Shown one piece after another: positions 59,180 to 64,000 of a stretch of 64,000 nt of DNA. The notes beneath the pieces are model-generated. The model was not told the origin of the DNA and made no database searches. It worked only from the letters and a program-made list of their open reading frames with translations. Origin of the DNA: Diplosphaera chodatii. Taxonomy: Eukaryota > Chlorophyta > Trebouxiophyceae > Prasiolales > Stichococcaceae. The stretch lies in assembly GCA_032358165.1 (NCBI GenBank), contig JAALGY010000028.1:1178001-1242000 (forward strand), in the 5' to 3' direction. How positions within the stretch are numbered: position 1 is the stretch's first letter; every line of letters begins with the position of its first letter. The translations under genes and the position numbers were made by a program.

Positions 59180-59844
59180 GCTTGACCAGCCCGCTGATCG
59201 GTCACGGCCTGTAGTACTTGACGTGCTGTGTCGATCGCTGCCGAGGTGCCTCGACCAGCGAGCGCGTGATAGGTATCTGTCCTGCACATAGACATATGCT
59301 GTTGCCGACCATGCAAATTGCTGTGGAGCATATCGTCTGCAGATCACGCCTGTGCACTCACGTATGCGTATTTAGAAGTTTGCTGGCATCAATCTAAGTG
59401 TTGCGTCGGCACCCACTTCGGAAGACAAACCCGACGTGAGAGGGATGGGAGCACCTCACCTGTTGGGCTTGCCACTTGCCACCGCGCGTGCAAAAGGCGC
59501 AATGCTGAGGCCGTGACGATTCTGACGTGCGAGTCGGGAAGTGCAAAGGGGTGATGTGCTGCAGACTGCAGGGGCATCTGGCCCGCGACCGACGCGATCC
59601 AGTTGCGAATATGCGACCGAGACCCGGCATCAGCTCCATCTGACGTCAGCAAGATCAGCAGGGCTGTACCGTGCAAAGCACCAGCAGCACCTGCCTGCTG
59701 CCTTAGTATACATATCTGTCTCGAGCACATCGCTATGCAAACAACAACGGCAGTCTACATGTGTACAAGTTGGGGCAGCTTCGCCTGTGGACCAGGGTTC
59801 AGGCCTCTATGCCTCAGGCTGCGCCAAGCTGCGGAAGACTCTAT
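59180..59844. other. Intergenic region between SPX and BSD genes
   Basis: 665 bp between the BSD gene's stop and the SPX gene's start, both minus strand; it should hold the SPX promoter and the BSD 3' UTR. Frames up to 113 codons (59389-59730) lack any domain. No repeat or RNA gene is seen. Confidence 0.45.
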
Positions 59845-62274
59845 CTAGGTGCTTTCATAGCCCCAATCTTCGTCGACATCGTCATCGTCGTCGTTGGGGG
59901 CCGCCTCAATGTCCCCGAGATCGTCGTCGTTGTCGTCAGCGTCCTCCGCGGCGGTCTGCTGCGCTGCTGTTGCTGCCGCCGGCTCCGCCTGCGCCACTGC
60001 TGCGCTCTCTTGCACAGACGCTGGAGGCTGCGCTGGGGGTGCTGGTGGGCCCTGGTCGGCTGCTGCAGCCGCGACGTTCTCAGCGGCTGCAGGTCCACCC
60101 TCTGCTGCTCCCGCACTGCCTGGGTTTTCCGCGTGCACATCCTCAACTGGCTGCGTGCCTTGCTCTGCCTCCGCTGCCGGTTGTGCAGCTGCCTCAGGCA
60201 CGGCAGCCGGTAGCGAGGGCGCCGTGCGGCGTGAGGGGCTGGTGACGACGGTCCAGGGGTCGGCGCCCGAGGAGCTGTCTGATGCGGTGGCCGGCTCCTC
60301 GTCTGACGGCTGCGCGGTGGCTGACACCGCAATGCCCGACGACACAGGGGAGGAGTCACCACCCCGGCTGCCTTGTGCTTGCCCTGCAGGCAGAGGTATG
60401 TCTCGCTGTCGACACATCATTCTGCAGGTCGACCTGAGGTCTAGCTCCTTAACTGTTAGATACAGGCGTGCAATGGGGTGTGTGAGATGGACCTGAAAGG
60501 CTGCTGGGTTGCCCAGCCTCCTGCGCAGGTGGCTGGGGCTTGACAGTTGGTTGTGCAGCCTGTGGCGATGCTGGGTCATCATCATCCCAGCCCACCTGCA
60601 ATAAGCAGCACGCCATCAATCTTGGTGTCGGCTTGTCAAGGTCGGGGTCATTCAAGCTGTAGGAAATGTTACTGCAGGTGAGCCAAGTACAGCCTGCAGG
60701 ATACAACGAAACTGCAATGACTTTCAGCCATTCTGGGCACACCTCTTCCTCGGGAGGCGCTGCGGCACGGGCTGCCAGGGCTGTGCGCTGCGCATGTGCC
60801 TCCTTGAGCAAGTGCAGCCGGTAGAAGTAGCGCCGCCAGAATGTGTCATGCTCCACGATGAGTGGCACGATGCGGGCCTGCAGGTGCAGTGTGCAAATGC
60901 CTCAACACCCCAAGGAAGAAGCAGACCTGATACATAATCAGGTTCCCCCAATGCAAACACAAACACTGCTATGGATGTGCGAATGTGCGGATAGTGCAGC
61001 AATGTTCACTGCTGCTGACTAACTCGCCTGCAGCTCTGCCATGAAGGTGTTGTCGCGCACGACCGCATCGATGTCAGGCTTCTTCTCCGCCAAGTCGAAC
61101 GTCTGCGTCAGCACACTGCCAAGAATGGTGACTTGATCTGAAATGCATTGGTTTTCAGGTTCGCACTGCTACATAACAGCTTGGCATGTCAAGCACACCT
61201 GGAGCCAGGCGCTGTATGCAGCGGTGTCCGCAGGCTCATCGCAGTAGGTGCTGCTGTCGCGCTGCATGGCAGCAATGTCGGAGTCCAGCCGGCTGTACTT
61301 GGCGCCGGCTGCGCCGCCCCTGCCGCTGCTCGGCCCACGCTGCGGACGGCCCTCTGCGGCTGCTGCTGACATCTCCTGCTGTATGGTGTCCCTTGCCTGC
61401 ACAAGCAGTTGCATGTCAGCGCAAGCTGCTAATGATTGCACGGGTCTTGCAGCCGATGTCTACAGGATCATCAACAAGCACACGTACCTGCTCGAAGAGC
61501 TCTGTGGTGTTGGCCACGATCTCGCGGCCAAAGCGGCCGATGTGGGTGCCATACTGCCCCAGCTGCTGCTGCACCTGCCGCCTGCGCTCCTCAATGACTG
61601 GCAGCGCTGTCTGCGCCTGCATTGCGTCACAAGCAAGCTGGGAGGACCGGCCATGTGGACACTGCCGCACACGGTGCCAGCCTGCTGCAGGCCACGCTGG
61701 GAGGGCGGCTGCGCTCACGTGCTGCGGGAGGTGCTCCACATGCTCGACGGCGTGCTCCACCACGGAGATGGCCGACTGGCCCAGCTCCTCCGTCTCCTCC
61801 ACCACGTCCCTGCCAAAGGCCTGGATCTCCGCGCGCCAGTCCGTCTCGCGCACCGTGGTCGCCAGCTCCGCCGTGCCCTTCTTCACGGTCTCTGCGACAG
61901 CGTTTGCAATGCCCCACAGGTTGAAGCCGCCCGCCGCAGGCTGCTCCGCCCTGTGAGGTTCATAAAAACACAGGTTGATCGCGCTCTCCTGCCAGATTGG
62001 GGATGATGGAGCTTCACTGAGCGACAGCGCTGCAGCACAGTGGCATGACGCTCTGTGCTCTGTACCTCTCTGTGGGCGCGCCTGCAGGTGTTTCCTGCTC
62101 CTCCTACAGACCAACGAAGGGGACCCAATACAGTTAGGCCCTCGGTATGTGTGTTCGGACACGTTCTTGACAGGCCATGAGAAAAATGGTGACTGTGCCT
62201 GAAATGCAGCAGGGTGTTACCTCTTCATCGGAGTACTCATCGCCTGCCACGGCCTGCGCGAGCGAGGCGAACAT
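59845..62274 (-). CDS. BSD-domain protein with acidic C terminus
   Basis: Eight exons on the minus strand: 62221-62274, 61719-61988, 61488-61616, 61199-61396, 61028-61102, 60743-60877, 60493-60595 and 59845-60383; 500 aa. The N-terminus MFASLAQAVAGDEYSDEE leads to a helical region with GGFNLWGIANAVAETVKKGT, AEIQAFGRDVVEETEEL and RFGREIVANTTELFEQ. The BSD domain lies around MAELQ|ARIVPLIVEHDTFW and RRYFYRLHLLKEAH, with the Phe-Trp pair that names the fold. An Ala/Pro/Gln-rich tail ends in a strongly acidic stretch (DDNDDDLGDIEAAPNDDDDD) and WGYEST. BSD domains occur in TFIIH p62, synapse-associated proteins and plant DOS2-like proteins; this protein resembles the plant/algal cytosolic type, whose biochemical role is not established. 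The intron after 61028 begins with GC (CAG|GCGAGT). Confidence 0.88.
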
Positions 62275-62763
62275 ATGGACCCACTTACACGCTCTGACGT
62301 ACTCAGGGATAGCGGCTGGGCTGCCGAAGCTCTTGATTACATGCGAGGGTTGACACTCTGCACGAAGTCTGGGCAGCGCACGGCCAGCAGCCAGAACCCA
62401 GGAAGCTGAGGATCGAGGGCGCTTGAAGCGGATAGGTGTCGCAGCGCCAATGCAGGAGGCGTGTGAGCGTCTGCGCAAGGAGCGACAGAGCGAAACAGGA
62501 CTGAGCATGTGCGAAAGCCCCAATGCGGTATCATTAGCTACCCTCGTGCCCTGACTGACCGAACAGGCGAACACAGACGGGCTGTGGTGCGGTCAATTGA
62601 TTGGGATCGGGACCTGGAGTGCATTAGGCAAGGAGCGGAACCTCGATTGTGACCACAAGCCATAGTTATGATGATGCCCGGACAGCGGGCACATCCTGCA
62701 TGATGTGCCCTGCAGGGCTGCTGTTGCCACCCCCCTGCTGGAGTCTACACTTTCACTTTCGCA
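62275..62763. other. Intergenic region between BSD and PDCD2 genes
   Basis: 489 bp between the PDCD2 stop and the BSD start, both minus strand. No supported gene, RNA or repeat; frames of 65-146 codons here carry no motif. Confidence 0.45.
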
Positions 62764-64000
62764 TTACGCGGTGGGCTGCACCCATGCAAACTCCTCCAGG
62801 TAGCCGGGCTGCGGCAGCCGACAGTTGGCGCTGCAGGTGTATACCGCAATAGCTCCCCAGTCCGGCGCATCTGGCGCGTCTGCTTGAATGTCTAGATGGT
62901 TAAGCAGCTGCGGCAGCACCTGCAAGCAGTGTGTACTCAGGCTGTAATCTCGTCGTGCAACAGTTCGGTTTTACAGACGTGCACCAGCGTACGCTGACAA
63001 TACATGCCTGGAATTCGAACTGCCGCGGCGCGCCACAGTTGTCGCACTCTGGGATGTCTGCCGCGCTGGGTATACCTTGGGTGCTGGGCCACAGCGGCAC
63101 CGCCGCAGGGTCGTGGCAATACCGCAACACCTGCATGGTGGCGCCACACTTGTCCCGCTGCATGCCCTTCCTGGCAGCCCACCCTGGGCACAAATTCATA
63201 CTTGCTTGCAAACGCACACAGACTACGTCTCCAGCAAGCACCTGGTCCGGTGCGCTGGCGACGGCGGCGGCGAAGCTGGCAAAGTGGCGCGCGTCCGGCG
63301 TGGCGTTGCGCTCCACCGCCGACAGCACCTCCGCCGGCAGCTCCTCCGCCGTCAGCGCGCCCTCCGCAGCCTGCCGGGCCGTGTACTCCTGCAGCAGCCT
63401 GCACAGTGGGGAAGGCGGAAGGTTCATTATGCTGAGGCTTGCACATCGTTGCCCACACAGCCGAACAAGCTGATTTTGTTCACCTATACCACACGGTCGA
63501 ATCGCCATGCTTGTGCTATTATGTATCTGCGCAAAAGCTGTATCACTGCACCTCTGGGTCTGGGCGTCATTGTCAGGGTCATCAGCAGCACTGTCCTCCG
63601 GCTCGACATCGACCCTCCACTCTGGGAACAGCCGCACATCTGGCAGCGCTACACTCAAAGATTACAGTGTCAGAGCATGCTATGCGGCGCATGACAAGGA
63701 GTGCCTGTGCTGGATGCCATGCCGCTCACTGTGCTCACCAACTGGATCTTTGCGGGCGGCAACGGCTGCCTCATACTCTGCAACATGCCACCGATCCACA
63801 GCTGGCAGTGCTGCATCTGTATCCTGCGGTGCAGGGGTCAAATTGTCAGGAATTTTCTACAGCCAGGGATCCAAATGCAGTGCATCGCAGTGAGGTGTGT
63901 GACATGGGAGGGGACGACCTTTAGAGGTGGCGGACCCCTGTCAGACTTCGCTGGAGGATCGGAGCTGTAGAAGTCATTGGTGCGCCCGAGCTGGCTCCTG
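62764..64000 (-). CDS. PDCD2: PDCD2 family ribosome-biogenesis chaperone, C-terminal part (5' end outside window)
   Basis: Minus-strand exons, running in from the right edge: 63919-64000 (partial), 63739-63823, 63552-63648, 63242-63398, 63008-63130 and 62764-62919; every junction closes in phase. The first visible exon encodes RSQLGRTNDFYSSDPP, the plant PDCD2 pattern 'RSQLPR.N.FY...PP'. Next are VALPDVRLFPEWRVDVEPED and a helical segment. The PDCD2_C domain carries APDQ|VLRYCHDPAAVPLW, IPECDNCGAPRQFEFQ|VLPQLLNHL and DWGAIAVYTCSANC, with the zinc-type Cys pairs CDNC and CSANC. It ends YLEEFAWVQPTA. PDCD2/TSR4 proteins chaperone ribosomal protein uS5 (RPS2) during 40S biogenesis. The N-terminal zinc region lies outside the window. 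The intron after 63008 starts with GC (CAG|GCATGT). Confidence 0.92.

Noticed and set aside
1..64000. A novel defence, mobile or biosynthetic gene cluster
   Set aside because: Gene content is mixed housekeeping genes on alternating strands; no integrase, transposase, terminal repeats, CRISPR array or clustered pathway enzymes were found.

Overview
The window is nuclear DNA of an intron-dense eukaryote, most likely a green alga (Chlorophyta, probably Trebouxiophyceae; the class is inference). The genes are plant/algal in type: a plastid-targeted UbiA prenyltransferase, an SPX-domain protein, a ZIFL-like major facilitator and a plant-like RING-H2 ligase. They are split by many short GT-AG introns, usually about 80-180 nt. 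Donors are mostly GTG and acceptors mostly (T)GCAG. I see no mobile element, CRISPR array, rRNA or tRNA.

Layout, left to right: 3' end of a p25-alpha/TPPP gene (+, runs in from the left edge); YKT6 SNARE (-); SNF5-like chromatin-remodelling subunit (+); MLH3 (+); RFC5 clamp-loader subunit (+); RING-H2 E3 ligase (-); mitochondrial carrier (+); F-box/LRR protein (-); unidentified coiled-coil protein with a basic tail (-); UbiA prenyltransferase (+); MFS transporter (-); dual-specificity/tyrosine phosphatase (+); WDR48/UAF1 (-); a large ASPM homologue (+); SUGP1-type SURP/G-patch splicing factor (-); RPB2 (+); SPX protein (-); BSD-domain protein (-); PDCD2 (-, runs off the right edge).

I rebuilt exon structures by hand from reading frame, splice sites and remembered family alignments. 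For YKT6, MLH3, RFC5, the carrier, MFS, phosphatase, ASPM, SUGP1, RPB2, SPX and BSD every intron phase closes and the model gives one uninterrupted protein of normal family size: RPB2 27 exons/1185 aa, ASPM 35 exons/2252 aa, MLH3 1011 aa, RFC5 345 aa, YKT6 199 aa. PDCD2 closes through its 3' exons. WDR48, the F-box protein, SNF5 and the coiled-coil gene are only partly resolved.

This is an ordinary housekeeping neighbourhood, not an operon or defence island; genes alternate strands and often share short divergent or convergent intergenic spaces. Replication and repair (RFC5, MLH3), mitosis (ASPM) and transcription and splicing (RPB2, SNF5, SUGP1) are represented, but adjacency alone gives no functional link. 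The most unusual signals are: an MLH3 whose ATPase catalytic Glu is Gln and whose GFRGEAL motif has decayed; an ASPM with about 40 IQ-like repeats whose introns fall at the same point of the repeat; a 49-bp tandem duplication over an RPB2 5' splice site; recurrent GC-AG introns; and an unidentified coiled-coil protein.
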